Shown: positions 43,936 through 52,728, numbered from the stretch's first letter. The stretch: 64,000 nt of DNA from Bradyrhizobium rifense (GCF_008123425.1 NZ_VSSS01000021.1:1-64000), one strand, 5' to 3'. A program made the numbers and translations. Notes: generated from the letters alone by a model not told the origin.

Positions 43936-43998
43936 GGTCCGCTCAGTGAGGCATGGCGGACTCGATTTGCGCAGGTTGAGTCTTTCGCATTTTGACCC
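43936..43998 (+). repeat. 63-nt dispersed repeat, copy B
   Basis: Begins GGTCCGCTCAGTGAGGCATG and ends TTTCGCATTTTGACCC. It is the closest of the three copies to a likely consensus. Confidence 0.75.
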
Positions 43999-44126
43999 AA
44001 AAGAGACATGCGGGGCTGCTACCCTCGTCAGCACGCCCGATGCGGAGAGCAAGGGAGGCTCATGCGTCTTGAAGCCAGGTGTTCAGCTCGAAGTTCGCGA
44101 GGCTGTTCGGGATCAAATCCGCTATT

Positions 44127-44515
44127 TATGGAATCTCGTAAACGATGATCTCGTCAGCGATGTCGCGCAGCGCCACCCCCTTCGCCACCGGTTTAAGGTT
44201 ATTGGTCTTTAGCACCCCCGGCTCTTTTGACCCCAACGGCATCCATCACGGCTCGCGCATCATCCATTCGCTGATCGAGATTGGGCAGTTGCCCGAGGCG
44301 ATCGGAAAGACCGGTGCCGCGTTTGTCGAACAAGATAACTCAAGCCCGGCTTGCCAAATGATTCAGCCAGCGAGCTGCTTCTGGCCAGTCCCAATAGTGC
44401 TCGATGTTCGAAATAAATCCGGGAATAATGATAAGATCGACCGGGCTATTTCCAAAGACTTGATAGGCGATATGGACATCGCCGCTCTTTGCATAATGAA
44501 TCTCAGGTACCACGG
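44127..44515 (-). pseudogene. Decayed adenylate-cyclase-associated alpha/beta-hydrolase gene
   Basis: Minus-strand reading gives GDVHIAYQVFGNSPVDLIII and PGFISNIEHYWDWPEAAR, then a TGA stop, and after it VILFDKRGTGLSDRLGQLP and LDQRMDDARAVMDAVG. These are hallmarks of the alpha/beta-hydrolase domain often attached to adenylate/guanylate cyclases (recalled). The frame then shifts and ends with KGVALRDIADEIIVYEIP, similar to the end of such cyclases, so most of the catalytic part is deleted. One stop and a large deletion mean a non-functional gene. Confidence 0.65.
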
Positions 44516-44644
44516 AACGGCCTCGTCAACGGGTCCGAGCTCTATGAGGTTGGTTTCTGATTGTACGATAGCCGATCCGGCGCGCGCGCGCGATCTCAAA
44601 CTGCTGAAAGCGGGTCGGACGTCAAAAGGCCCCATGTCTGAGAA

Positions 44645-44707
44645 GGGTCAAAGTGCGAAGAACTCAACGTGAGCAAATCTGGTCCGCCATGCCTTGGTGA
44701 GCGGACC
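44645..44707 (-). repeat. 63-nt dispersed repeat, copy C (reverse)
   Basis: The reverse complement begins GGTCCGCTCACCAAGGCATG and ends CTTCGCACTTTGACCC. It is 63 nt long, like the other copies, and lies across the stop codon of the solute-binding protein gene. Confidence 0.75.
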
Positions 44708-45677
44708 GCGTGAAGAGCTGCCGCCGTGGAATGGTGAGGCCAAGGGCCTTGGCCGTTTTCAAGTTGACGCCGAGTTCGAACTTAATAGGCTGCTGCACCG
44801 GAAGCTCTGCCGGTTTCGCACCCCTAATGATCCGATCGACGTATCGGGCGGAGCGCCTGAGCATGTCAGGAGTGTTCGCGCCGTAGCTCAACAAGGCGCC
44901 CGCCTCGGCAAGTCCGAACGGCGGCGCAGCGAAGACAGCCGGCATACGATGTTTTGCAGCGGCCTCGATAATGCGGGCTCGGTTGACGAAGAAAAGTCCC
45001 TCTACCGTCGATACCAGCAGGCCATCACAATTTTGATCGCTTGCCTGCCTGACCGCGCTATCAAAGTCCTCAGGCTGGCGAGCTTCCACCGGATGGAGAG
45101 AAAAGCCCAAGACCCGTGCCGAAGCCCGCGCCTCCCTCAACACGAGCGTGGCATCCGGCGCCGCCGGATCCACCAGCACCGCAAGCCGGGACAGGTCCGG
45201 GAGTGCCTCTCTGAACAATTCGATGTTCTTGCCCACCTGCTCGACCATCAAATTTGAAAAGCCGGTGATGTTTGCACCGGGATGTTGCAGGCTCTCGACG
45301 AAGCCGAACCCGACCGGATCGGCAACATTTGCCATCACGATGGGGATCGCCGTCGTTACCTGCTTCAGGGATTGAACAATAGCAGTGGCTGGCGCAACGA
45401 GGACATCGACCTTGGCTCGTACCAGCTCTTCGGCGATTCCTGGGAGAAGCTCGAGTTTTCCCTGTGCAAAGCGCGCTTCGATGAAGATGGTCTGGCCCTC
45501 AACATAGCCCAGTTCGCGTAGTCCTTCGCGGAATGCGTCGTGGAATGGCCCTACCACCGTTTGGGAAGCGATCCAGACAATGCCAACACGCGGGATATGC
45601 CTAGGCTGAGCGCGTACGGGAAGCTCACCTGAGACCGCCACACCGCCCAGGAGGGTGATGAACTCTCGTCGTCTCAT
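44664..45677 (-). CDS. ABC transporter substrate-binding protein (PF04392 type)
   Basis: A 337-residue periplasmic binding protein with a Tat-like or Sec signal (MRRREFITLLGGVAVSGELP). The mature part has PRVGIVWIASQTVVGPFHDA, VDVLVAPATAIVQSLKQVT, TAIPIVMANVADPVGFG and VNLKTAKALGLTIP, typical of the ABC_sub_bind family of unknown ligands common in rhizobia. The start at 45677 has GGGAGG six bases upstream. The C-terminus is odd: instead of the usual LLARADEVIE-like ending it reads RRQLFTRSAHQGMADQICSR, whose last 13 residues lie in the 63-nt repeat. No permease gene is adjacent. Confidence 0.8.
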   Translation of the reverse strand: MRRREFITLLGGVAVSGELPVRAQPRHIPRVGIVWIASQTVVGPFHDAFREGLRELGYVEGQTIFIEARFAQGKLELLPGIAEELVRAKVDVLVAPATAIVQSLKQVTTAIPIVMANVADPVGFGFVESLQHPGANITGFSNLMVEQVGKNIELFREALPDLSRLAVLVDPAAPDATLVLREARASARVLGFSLHPVEARQPEDFDSAVRQASDQNCDGLLVSTVEGLFFVNRARIIEAAAKHRMPAVFAAPPFGLAEAGALLSYGANTPDMLRRSARYVDRIIRGAKPAELPVQQPIKFELGVNLKTAKALGLTIPRRQLFTRSAHQGMADQICSR

Positions 45678-45797
45678 TTCCATCCTCCCATCAGGAAATG
45701 AGACGGTAACGGCGAATGGAGCAATTCGGAAGGTTTAAGCTGCCTCCGACCAAGTCGCCGGACAACCGTCTGGGTCAAAGGCAGATGGTACTGCGAA

Positions 45798-46013
45798 TCA
45801 GCCTAAAGGAGCCCGGTCTTCTTTTGCCAAAAACTCATTTAGCAGGTGTCGCTTGATCCTGATCGGTTCACGCTCGCCTTGGGAAGCGAGCAAGAGAACG
45901 CGCTCGGCAACTTCCAGAGCAGATCGCTGCTGCTGACGAGTGAATGACGGACTGGAAAGAACGTCGTCTAGAACGTCGCGGAGCAAATGTACTGTTGCCG
46001 TGTCGTATGCCAT
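45798..46013 (-). CDS. Small hypothetical protein
   Basis: A 71-residue soluble protein, predicted largely helical: ATVHLLRDVLDDVLSSPSFT, RSALEVAERVLLLASQGERE and IRIKRHLLNEFLA. It has no signal peptide and no recognised domain; similar small proteins are common in Bradyrhizobium (recalled). The start at 46013 is the second ATG; the first adds nine residues (MFRQRGYWR) with no better ribosome binding site. It lies on the minus strand upstream of the binding protein gene, 121 bp away. Function is unknown. Confidence 0.6.
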   Translation of the reverse strand: MAYDTATVHLLRDVLDDVLSSPSFTRQQQRSALEVAERVLLLASQGEREPIRIKRHLLNEFLAKEDRAPLG

Positions 46014-46431
46014 GCGCCAATACCCCCTCTGTCGAAACAAGATGCGTCGTAGCGGTGGCGCAAGGGAAAGGAAGTGAAGCGTCGCCGGGACTCGAAATAA
46101 GCGTCCCGGCAGCGCTTATTCTCTAACCGAGCGCTAAAATCCCAGTTATCCTGAATTGTGCAATGGTCATGCCACAAGCTTGTGACGCCGGTTCGCGCGG
46201 GGGCTCCCATGCTGCAGGCCAACGGTCGACCGGAAGCCCTGCTCGCGATTTAATGCACGTTGGCAGGCATTTGGTTCCCTGCAAGTCCTTAATATAAATA
46301 AAGAATTCCCGCCAAACATCTGAGCCGAGTGTTGCGGCTTGGCTACATCAACCTGCGGACGAACGGGATAGCATCGACTCCTTAGGTGGGCGTCGTGCCT
46401 TTTGAACTTCTTTCTGGGGAGATTGCTCGTA
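46014..46431. other. Intergenic region upstream of the beta-barrel gene
   Basis: About 420 bp with no supported gene. It should hold the promoter of the outer-membrane protein, with AT-rich bases at about 46290-46320 (AATATAAATAAAGAATTC). Confidence 0.45.
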
Positions 46432-47199
46432 ATGAAAAAGCTTCTGATTGTCGCGGCCGGGATGATGGCCGTGGCTCTATCCGCCCCTGCGTCGGCGGCC
46501 GATTTGGCGGCTCGCCCCTACACCAAGGCGCCGCCGCCGGTGGTCGCTCCGATCTATGACTGGACCGGTTTCTACATCGGCGCCAACGGCGGCTGGGGCC
46601 AAACCCACAGCTGTGTGGATTTCGTCACGCTCGCAGGGACAGTCGCAGGCGGTTGCGCTGATCGTTCCGGAGGCCTTGTTGGCGGACAGATCGGGTATCG
46701 CTGGCAAACCAATCAGTTTGTGTTCGGACTGGAAGCACAGGGCGATTGGGCTGACATCAAGAATACGCGCGTCAGCCTGATCGATCCGCTGATTTCAACC
46801 ACAGGGAAAACCGATGGCATTGGCCTCTTCACGGCCCAACTCGGTTGGGCATGGAACGCATCGCTGCTCTACGTGAAGGGCGGCGCGGCCGTCACTCACA
46901 ATCGCTTTGACGTGTTCAACAACATCACCGGGGTCGGCCTCGCCTCGGCAGGTCACACGCGCTGGGGCGGCGCCCTTGGTGTGGGCTGGGAATATGGTTT
47001 CGCACCGAACTGGTCGGTCGGTGTTGAATATGACCATCTCTGGATGGGGCGTGACAACTCCTCCTTCGCAGGCGTGGTCACGCCCGGTGGGGTCACCCTC
47101 TTAGGCGACGGGGTCAAGCAGGACGTGGACATGGTCACCGTGCGCTTTAACTATCGCTTCGGCGGATTGGGAACACCTCCTGTCGCCGCGAGATACTGA
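46432..47199 (+). CDS. Omp25/Omp31-like outer-membrane beta-barrel protein
   Basis: A 255-residue protein. Signal peptide MKKLLIVAAGMMAVALSAPA (cleavage near SA-ADL), a short periplasmic linker ending KAPPPVVAPIYDWTGFYIGA, then alternating strands of a small barrel (WGQTHSC, GGLVGGQIGYRWQTNQFVFG, GVEYDHLWMGRDN and FNYRFGG at the C-terminus). This matches the small porin-like Omp25/Omp31 group of alphaproteobacteria. GGGGAGA lies before the ATG at 46432, and a strong terminator follows. A possible surface or adhesion role cannot be derived from the sequence. Confidence 0.88.
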   Translation: MKKLLIVAAGMMAVALSAPASAADLAARPYTKAPPPVVAPIYDWTGFYIGANGGWGQTHSCVDFVTLAGTVAGGCADRSGGLVGGQIGYRWQTNQFVFGLEAQGDWADIKNTRVSLIDPLISTTGKTDGIGLFTAQLGWAWNASLLYVKGGAAVTHNRFDVFNNITGVGLASAGHTRWGGALGVGWEYGFAPNWSVGVEYDHLWMGRDNSSFAGVVTPGGVTLLGDGVKQDVDMVTVRFNYRFGGLGTPPVAARY

Positions 47200-47231
47200 C
47201 TTCATCTTAGACGCTGTTGTCAGCACAATGG

Positions 47232-47255
47232 GCCGGGCATTTTGCCCGGCTTTTT
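47232..47255 (+). terminator. Rho-independent terminator of the barrel gene
   Basis: GCCGGGC (47232-47238), ATTTT loop, GCCCGGC (47244-47250) and TTTTT. It lies about 30 bp after the stop. Confidence 0.9.
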
Positions 47256-47433
47256 GTTTGACGCCCATTTCTGAAAAAGTTTCTAGGCGCTGCATCTGAT
47301 CCAAAAGGCTGGTGCGCGATGTAGACCGGCTGTGGGCGCTCAAGCAGCAGAGCAAGTAAGCCCGACAGGACCATAAACCTTTGTATCGTTCCATCGCCCC
47401 TTACGTTCAATTGAGCCGCTGATCGCGATCGTC

Positions 47434-47550
47434 TTAGCTAAGGGTATGCGATAGCTCCCTGCTATCGTTGCCCTCCTTGGGCGTTTCCTCCCTAGACTTG
47501 GGCCGCTTGTGGCAACGCAGGCGGCCTTTCTTTTTGTGTGCCCCCATCAT
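47434..47550 (-). CDS. Tiny basic protein (candidate)
   Basis: A 38-residue, very basic frame: MMGAHKKKGRLRCHKRPKSR followed by EETPKEGNDSRELSHTLS. It looks like small arginine- and lysine-rich proteins of unknown function seen in this group (recalled). AAGGACCCGG stands upstream at about 6-10 nt. The longer frame upstream of its start is not coding-like. It is possible that this is a chance frame. Confidence 0.3.
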   Translation of the reverse strand: MMGAHKKKGRLRCHKRPKSREETPKEGNDSRELSHTLS

Positions 47551-47671
47551 TTTCCGGGTCCTTTGGGGCACATGACTAACCGGGGGGACCGCGCGACCGC
47601 GCCTATTGAGAATATTTCGTTTTTTTGTTTTCGTGCTTTCGTTTGCTGATTTGAGCGAAGGTTCTCGCGAG

Positions 47672-47926
47672 ATGCGGCAGCGCATTGATCTGGTTGAGGC
47701 CGGGATGCAGGGTCGGGCAAGGCTCGATGATCGCCAGCGCCAGCGGTTTGCGGAGGCGTTCCTGCGGGCAGCACTGCGGCTTAACCGGCGTGACTTCCGC
47801 GCTTGGCTCCTCCGGCGCGTCAGGACCGCGCCGCTCGCCGTGCCGATCGACCCGGCCCGCTTCGCAATTTCGAAGACCGACATCGAGCTTCTCATGCGAT
47901 CGGCGTGCGAAGCACCGCTCAAATAA
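47672..47926 (+). CDS. Hypothetical small protein
   Basis: An 84-residue frame from the ATG at 47672: MRQRIDLVEAGMQGRARLDD, FAEAFLRAALRLNRRDFRAW and FAISKTDIELLMRS. It is helical, basic and soluble, with high third-position GC, which suggests a real gene. The ribosome binding site is weak (GAAGG), and the start could be upstream near 47606. No domain recognised, no partner nearby. Uncertain. Confidence 0.42.
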   Translation: MRQRIDLVEAGMQGRARLDDRQRQRFAEAFLRAALRLNRRDFRAWLLRRVRTAPLAVPIDPARFAISKTDIELLMRSACEAPLK

Positions 47927-48149
47927 GCGTCCGAAGTTTCCCGGCGCGCTAGAGGCGTCTCTGGAGCAGCACGGGCACCGGGTCGATATCCAGGTTCCGC
48001 TATTCTGACGCGCTAGGAACATCGCGCTCGTGACGTCGCATAGGCCATGCCAAAATCAGCCCAAGTGTTGATCTAACGCAAGCACCTCCAAACTGGGTTC
48101 CGATACGCATAGACGCTATCTGCTCGCCTACATCGAGAGGAGGGCGCAG

Positions 48150-48305
48150 ATGAAGTGGATCATCCTGTTGTGGACGTCCTTTCTATCTGTCTTGATCGCG
48201 TTTTATGCCTATGCGTGGCGCGACATGCTCAAGACCAAGCGGGTTGTGCGACCGTACATCGACGACATTCCGTTTCGGCCTAATCGCTATCGTCAGCGCG
48301 ACTGA
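48150..48305 (+). CDS. 51-residue membrane-anchored small protein
   Basis: MKWIILLWTSFLSVLIAFYA forms a strong membrane segment, followed by a basic cytoplasmic tail (YAWRDMLKTKRVVRPYIDD) and PFRPNRYRQRD. AGAGGAGGGCGC gives a strong ribosome binding site nine bases before the ATG. The gene is too short to be noticed by length-filtered gene finders. Function unknown; it may belong to the group of small single-pass membrane proteins common in this genus. Confidence 0.6.
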   Translation: MKWIILLWTSFLSVLIAFYAYAWRDMLKTKRVVRPYIDDIPFRPNRYRQRD

Positions 48306-48541
48306 CTTAAAGCGCGCCAACCCGGGTGCGGACTGGCAAACCGATGGCGGACGACACCACGTCATCGCTTCATCAGCACGCCGAGCGCGCCAGCGTCACA
48401 ACGGGAGCGACACATCGGCACACACCCTCCGTTGATCTAGGTCAACGTCAGCGATCCTTTGGCGCTCACGCTATGATCAGCCGCACCTGAGGCGGCTCCC
48501 GTCATTTTTCAGTGACGCAAGCGCGAAGAGGGAGGTCCACC

Positions 48542-48805
48542 ATGCATCCGAGGAAGCGTCTTTCGATCAAGTCAGCGACTGTTGCCGGGATTGCTGCTAG
48601 CGCCCTGTTGGGGCTTGCAGGTCTCACTCTCAACCCAGCCCCAGCCAAGGCGGTCGTGTACTGCCAGTACACTGAATATCCGGCCGGCTGCGTTGCCCGC
48701 GCAGGCGTCGTGCTTAGGCCTCGTCCGGTGGCGCGCGCTGCGGTCCGTCATAACGCCGGTGGCAATGCAAATGGTGGCGTCAATCGCGTTGGGGCGGGGC
48801 GGTAA
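48542..48805 (+). CDS. Small secreted protein
   Basis: An 87-residue protein with a signal peptide (KSATVAGIAASALLGLAGLT, cleavage after PAKA) and a mature part VVYCQYTEYPAGCVARAGVV followed by an Arg/Ala/Val stretch and GGNANGGVNRVGAGR. Two cysteines in a CQYTEYPAGC pattern might form a disulphide. Recalled as a small conserved Bradyrhizobium secreted protein. GGGAGG lies before the ATG at 48542. Its own terminator follows. Confidence 0.75.
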   Translation: MHPRKRLSIKSATVAGIAASALLGLAGLTLNPAPAKAVVYCQYTEYPAGCVARAGVVLRPRPVARAAVRHNAGGNANGGVNRVGAGR

Positions 48806-48829
48806 GGGCTCGTCTCGCGAGCGAGAAAG

Positions 48830-48865
48830 AAGCCGTCTCCGCTTGGTTCCGGTGGCGGCTTTTTT
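48830..48865 (+). terminator. Rho-independent terminator (imperfect stem)
   Basis: AAGCCGTCTCC and GGTGGCGGCTT pair with two mismatches around a GCTTGGTTCC loop, followed by a T run. It ends the transcript of the preceding secreted-protein gene. Confidence 0.7.
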
Positions 48866-49004
48866 ATCGTCCCGGCGCGGACAGGTGACCGATAGCGGGC
48901 GTCATCGCGTCATCACCACGCCACGATACTGACCCGCAGAACAGCGCGCACGGCGGAGGAGCGGCAACGCCGCCATCCAGCGACGTCGCCCGGGCCGCCC
49001 GGAA

Positions 49005-49286
49005 TTACTTAGCTGAGCCGGTAGTTGTACCCGCTGGAGCCGCGCCAGCAGCTGTGCTTGTCCGCCGATCTTCACGTCGTTCGGTGCGCCCCATACGACG
49101 GTCGTCACGCCGCTGATGCCGCCCTTCGCGCCGGTCCTGACGCCGTTCCATGCCAATGGTCTGGGTCTCAGCATCGGAGACCGTCAGTACCGAAGGCGCC
49201 GCCGAGAGGCCGAACGCAGCCGCCAAACCCGCCAGAGAAAGGGCCTTCCGACGTGAGATCGCTTCCGACTTGATATTTGCGCTCAT
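49005..49286 (-). CDS. Small exported Arg-rich protein
   Basis: A 93-residue protein with a Tat-like signal (ISRRKALSLAGLAAAFGLSA, then PSVLTVSDAETQ). The mature part is highly basic with a repeated Arg/Asp pattern (MERRQDRREGRHQRRDDRRM) and a Thr/Ala/Gly tail. The start at 49286 is used because the homologous frame begins MSANIKSEAISRRK; the longer frame is unlikely. Function unknown; recalled from related genomes as a small exported protein, perhaps a stress or envelope protein. Confidence 0.65.
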   Translation of the reverse strand: MSANIKSEAISRRKALSLAGLAAAFGLSAAPSVLTVSDAETQTIGMERRQDRREGRHQRRDDRRMGRTERREDRRTSTAAGAAPAGTTTGSAK

Positions 49287-49407
49287 CAAAATTGGAGCCT
49301 GTCGGCTTCGCTTAGTTGGAAGTAGGGGGCTCTTGTAGTATTCTGCGGTTGTGCGCGCTGCAGGCATGCAGCGATCTCTATCGACGGACGCGTCTGGAGG
49401 GACGGGC

Positions 49408-50725
49408 ATGTCGGCAAAATTGCCGTTCTGGCTTCGCACCGTTCTGCTCCTAGGTGTCGTCATTCTCGCAGCAGGCGCCAGCCTCTTCGCTTATCGGTAC
49501 TTTACTCGTCCGGCCACGCTAACGATAGCGGTTGGTTCGATCGATGGTGAGGCTGCCAAGGCAATGTCAGAAATGGCAGGCGAGTTCGTGTCAACAAACG
49601 CTCCAGTGCGGCTCAAGGTCATCGACAGCGGAACTACGCTCGAAGCTGCCAACGCCTTTTCATCAGGTAAAGTCGATCTCGCGGTGGTTCGCGGCGACGT
49701 CGGTGACTTGTCGCAGGCGCAAGCCGTCGTCGTCGTCAGCCACATGGTCGTGCTGATCATCGCGCCGCCGGGATCATCCCTCGATAGCATGGACAACCTG
49801 AAGGGACGTACGGTTGGCGTGGTCGGCGGAGCAGCGAATAAAAAAATTGTCGATGTTGACCAAGGAATATGATCTGGTCCGCGCAAAAGTCGTGTTCAAG
49901 GACATCGCTTTGACGGATGTCCGGCAAGCCATTCAGTCAAAACAGATCAGTGCGCTGCTTGTCGTGACCCCGCTGGCCGAAAGATACCTCTCGCTCGTTC
50001 GCGGATTTTTTCAGCTCGACCACAAGAAGGTCCCGGTGCTGATCCCGATCGAGTCCGCGGAAGCAATTGCACAGGCCGACCGTGCCTTTGAAAGTTTCGA
50101 CGTCCCGAAAGGCACGTTACGGGGGTCGCCACCGGTTCCGGAAGATGACCTGACGACCCTGAGGACCTCGCTGTACCTGGTGGCGCAGAAGAAGCTCGGC
50201 GCCGATCTGGTAACCCGCCTCACGCAGGCGATCATGAGCGCGCGCCGGAATCTTATGCGCGAGCAACCACTTTTCGCGCAGATCACCGCACCCAGCACCG
50301 ACCAGGACGCCTACCTTCCGCTACACCCTGGAGCGGCAGCCGTTTACAACTCCACGACGCAGAGCTTCATGGATGAATACGGCAACTGGATCTATTTGAC
50401 GCCGATGGTGCTCGGTGGCGCTGCCACCATACTTGCCGCAGCCTGGAAATTCTTGGGGCTCGGCAATCGCGCAACAGAAGGCCCGCTGGATTCTCTCTAT
50501 GCTCTGTCGCGCCGGATCCGGAAGGTCGATTCAGAGGCTGAGCTGTCGGATATCGAAGAGGAGATCGACAACATTCTCAAAGCGGAACGCGCCAAATCGG
50601 CTGCCGGCGACGAGAGCGCGGTCGATGACGCCACATTGAATGTGGCAGCGCACCGACTGGAGAGCTTGATTCATGATCGGCGGACAATGCTCGCGAAAAG
50701 ACCCGCAATTGCCTCCGCCGCCTAA
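49408..50725 (+). pseudogene. TAXI-type solute-binding protein, frame-disrupted at a run of A
   Basis: N-terminal membrane segment (TVLLLGVVILAAGASLFAYR) and the TAXI domain start TLTIAVGSIDGEAAKAMSEM. Reading frame 1 ends soon after GRTVGVVGGAANKK, and a second frame carries on from TKEYDLVRAKVVFKDIALTD to the end. The shift falls at or near a run of seven A (49840-49850). The C-terminus has a second membrane segment (YLTPMVLGGAATILAAAW) and about 90 cytoplasmic residues with a charged helix (EAELSDIEEEIDNILKAE), as in the paralogue at 53735. It may be a pseudogene, a sequencing error or slippage. Confidence 0.7.
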
Positions 50726-50902
50726 GCGAAACAGCATCAAAGTCGCCCAAGCGATGCCGAGCCGCATTGACTGACGACCAAGGCCTAATCGGGTGAATGC
50801 ATGCAAGGATTTGGGCGGCCTGCCAAGGGGCTAGTTATTGGGTTGGTCGACTAGAGAGCTGGAACCTGCAGCGGCTGTTGCCTTGCGGCAAGGGGGTGTT
50901 TG

Positions 50903-51652
50903 ATGAACGCGATCGCGTTGTCGTGCATCACATTTGTATGCGTCTCAGGCGGCGCTTTGCTGGCCATGTTCCTCCCAGGGCACCAACTGAGCACGGAAGA
51001 CAAGGATGTGGTCAGGCTGGGCACCGGCCTGATCGGGACGATAGCCGCACTTGTCCTCGGTCTGCTGATCGCCTCGGCGAAGAGTTCTTACGACACGCAA
51101 AGCGCTCAAATCAGGCAATTGACCGCCAATATCATCGTGCTCGACAATCTGCTGGCGCAATACGGGCCAGAGGCGAGCGCCAACCGCAATCTGCTGCGGC
51201 GCGGCGTCGTTCTCCTGGTCGATCGGATGTGGCGCGAGAACAGTTCGGATTCTGCCAAGGGGGCGCCTTTCACGGCGACCGATGCAAGCGAAGCGTTCTA
51301 TGCGAAACTCCAGCAACTTTCGCCGCAGAATGATGCTCAACGCTCCCTGCAAGCGCGGGCGATACAGATCAGCACCGACATCGCGCAAACGCGCTTGCTC
51401 TTGTTCGCGCAAGCCAGCAATTCAATCCCCATGCCCTTCCTGGTGGTGCTGATCTTCTGGCTCACCATGATCTTTGCAAGCTTCGGTTTGTTCGCTCGGC
51501 CCAACGCGATCGTCATCAGCTCCCTGTTGATATTCGCCCTCTCGGCTGCCGGAGCGATTTACCTGATCCTGGAGCTGGGCCAGCCATTTGCCGGATTGAT
51601 GGAAATCTCCAGCGCGCCGCTCCGCAACGCCCTACCGCCGCTGGGTTCGTGA
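50903..51652 (+). CDS. DUF4239-like (bestrophin-like) membrane protein
   Basis: A 249-residue protein with four hydrophobic segments: ALSCITFVCVSGGALLAMFL, GLIGTIAALVLGLLIASAKS, FLVVLIFWLTMIFASFGLFA and VISSLLIFALSAAGAIYLIL, with a soluble stretch of about 110 residues between the second and third. This matches a recalled DUF4239/bestrophin-like family of unknown function. It follows the disrupted TAXI gene by about 180 bp on the same strand. Ion-channel activity has not been shown for this family as far as recalled. Confidence 0.7.
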   Translation: MNAIALSCITFVCVSGGALLAMFLPGHQLSTEDKDVVRLGTGLIGTIAALVLGLLIASAKSSYDTQSAQIRQLTANIIVLDNLLAQYGPEASANRNLLRRGVVLLVDRMWRENSSDSAKGAPFTATDASEAFYAKLQQLSPQNDAQRSLQARAIQISTDIAQTRLLLFAQASNSIPMPFLVVLIFWLTMIFASFGLFARPNAIVISSLLIFALSAAGAIYLILELGQPFAGLMEISSAPLRNALPPLGS

Positions 51653-51727
51653 GCACCGCAGGATCGCGGTCAAGTATTGCCCCGACGGTCCTCGCGTGTA
51701 GCGACCTATTCGCCCCCGTCGTCGCAT

Positions 51728-52006
51728 TCAACAGTCGCTGTTCGCGCCCGGCGGGCACTCGGGACAGGTATCGCCGATCGAATTCAGGACCTCGCAGACG
51801 TCCGCCACGGCGTCCGCCGCCGAAACGCCAATCGGCGGGTCCTGACGTGCGAGATCGAAGGCGAGCTCGCGCGAATGCGGATCGGCGCGGTCCTTCGCCC
51901 AGCCGTGCTCCTCGCATTCGTGGATGGCCCCGGCCTCCTGCAGAACGCTCATGGCCCAGCCGCGCAGCGTCCGGGTCGCCGGCCGTCTTTCCTTCGTCAT
52001 CAGCAT
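51728..52006 (-). CDS. Small conserved hypothetical protein
   Basis: A 92-residue soluble protein with the family pattern RRPATRTLRGWAMSVLQEAG, IHECEEHGWAKDRADPHSRE and SIGDTCPECPP; recalled in many Bradyrhizobium genomes, function unknown. Three Cys in ECEE and CPEC could bind metal. The AGGAG eight bases before the ATG at 52006 supports this start. It lies on the minus strand, between the DUF4239-like gene and the Hsp20 remnant. Confidence 0.8.
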   Translation of the reverse strand: MLMTKERRPATRTLRGWAMSVLQEAGAIHECEEHGWAKDRADPHSRELAFDLARQDPPIGVSAADAVADVCEVLNSIGDTCPECPPGANSDC

Positions 52007-52145
52007 CGAGATCGCTCCTGCCGGGACGAATTCTTCCGCCCGCCTGCTCGTTCCTGGCGGTTAGCACCTAGCAGGGATTCGCAATCGGCAGAGCTGGAGC
52101 TTGTCCACGTGTTCCGCTTGCCTGCGCGGAGCGCTAGGTCGTCGG

Positions 52146-52319
52146 GGCAGGATCCTCCTTCACGCCGCGGGCGACGAGGTCAAGGGCGCCCGCTTCGAGA
52201 ACGGCCTGCTCGTCATCGACCTGCAGCGAGAGATTCCCGAAGCGATGAAGCCGCGCCGGATCGCCATCAATGGCGCCGGCCCGAGCAACGTCACCCAGAT
52301 CGAAGCCAAGGCCGCTTGA
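52146..52319 (+). pseudogene. 5'-truncated Hsp20 (small heat-shock protein) remnant
   Basis: Only the C-terminal part of an alpha-crystallin domain remains: [20 protein letters not shown] and [14 protein letters not shown]. These match the end of the IbpA-type family (ENGLLx[12 protein letters not shown]). The N-terminal domain and the first strands are missing, and there is no start codon belonging to it. The residual frame starts inside unrelated sequence. Not expected to be functional. Confidence 0.65.
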
Positions 52320-52398
52320 AAACGACGCCACGTGTTCGCCGGCCGCGCGGGAGATCCCCGCGCGGCTCTCTTCATCTCGTCTTCGAACGGAGCAATCC

Positions 52399-52719
52399 AT
52401 GCGGCCGACGACCGCCCACGACAACAATGTAGTCGATCTCAACGCCATCCTTCATCCGGGGACCGTGTTCGACCATCCTCGCGACGTGGTCTCCGACCCG
52501 GATCTCAGCCTCGCGGAGAAGCGTGCCATCCTGGCTTCATGGGCTTCCGACGCTTCCGCGATAGCTTCCTGTCCGTCGCTGCGGGCGCCCGATGGACTGA
52601 AAGCGCCGGTCACCATCGACGAAATTCTGAAGGCGCTTTGCGCGCTGGACCAGGGGCCGTCTAATCCTCCCGGCGGAAAACCGATGCGGCTGCGGCCCGT
52701 GGACCGTGCTGCAGCCTAG
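52399..52719 (+). CDS. Small conserved hypothetical protein
   Basis: A 106-residue protein: VVDLNAILHPGTVFDHPRDV, DPDLSLAEKRAILASWASDA and DGLKAPVTIDEILKALCALD. It is a recalled conserved Bradyrhizobium family of unknown function, with a predicted helical middle (LSLAEKRAILASWASD). No signal peptide. The start at 52399 follows the Hsp20 remnant. A further short gene follows within 10 bp on the same strand, so they are probably co-transcribed. Confidence 0.78.
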   Translation: MRPTTAHDNNVVDLNAILHPGTVFDHPRDVVSDPDLSLAEKRAILASWASDASAIASCPSLRAPDGLKAPVTIDEILKALCALDQGPSNPPGGKPMRLRPVDRAAA

Positions 52720-52728
52720 GAGACCGAC

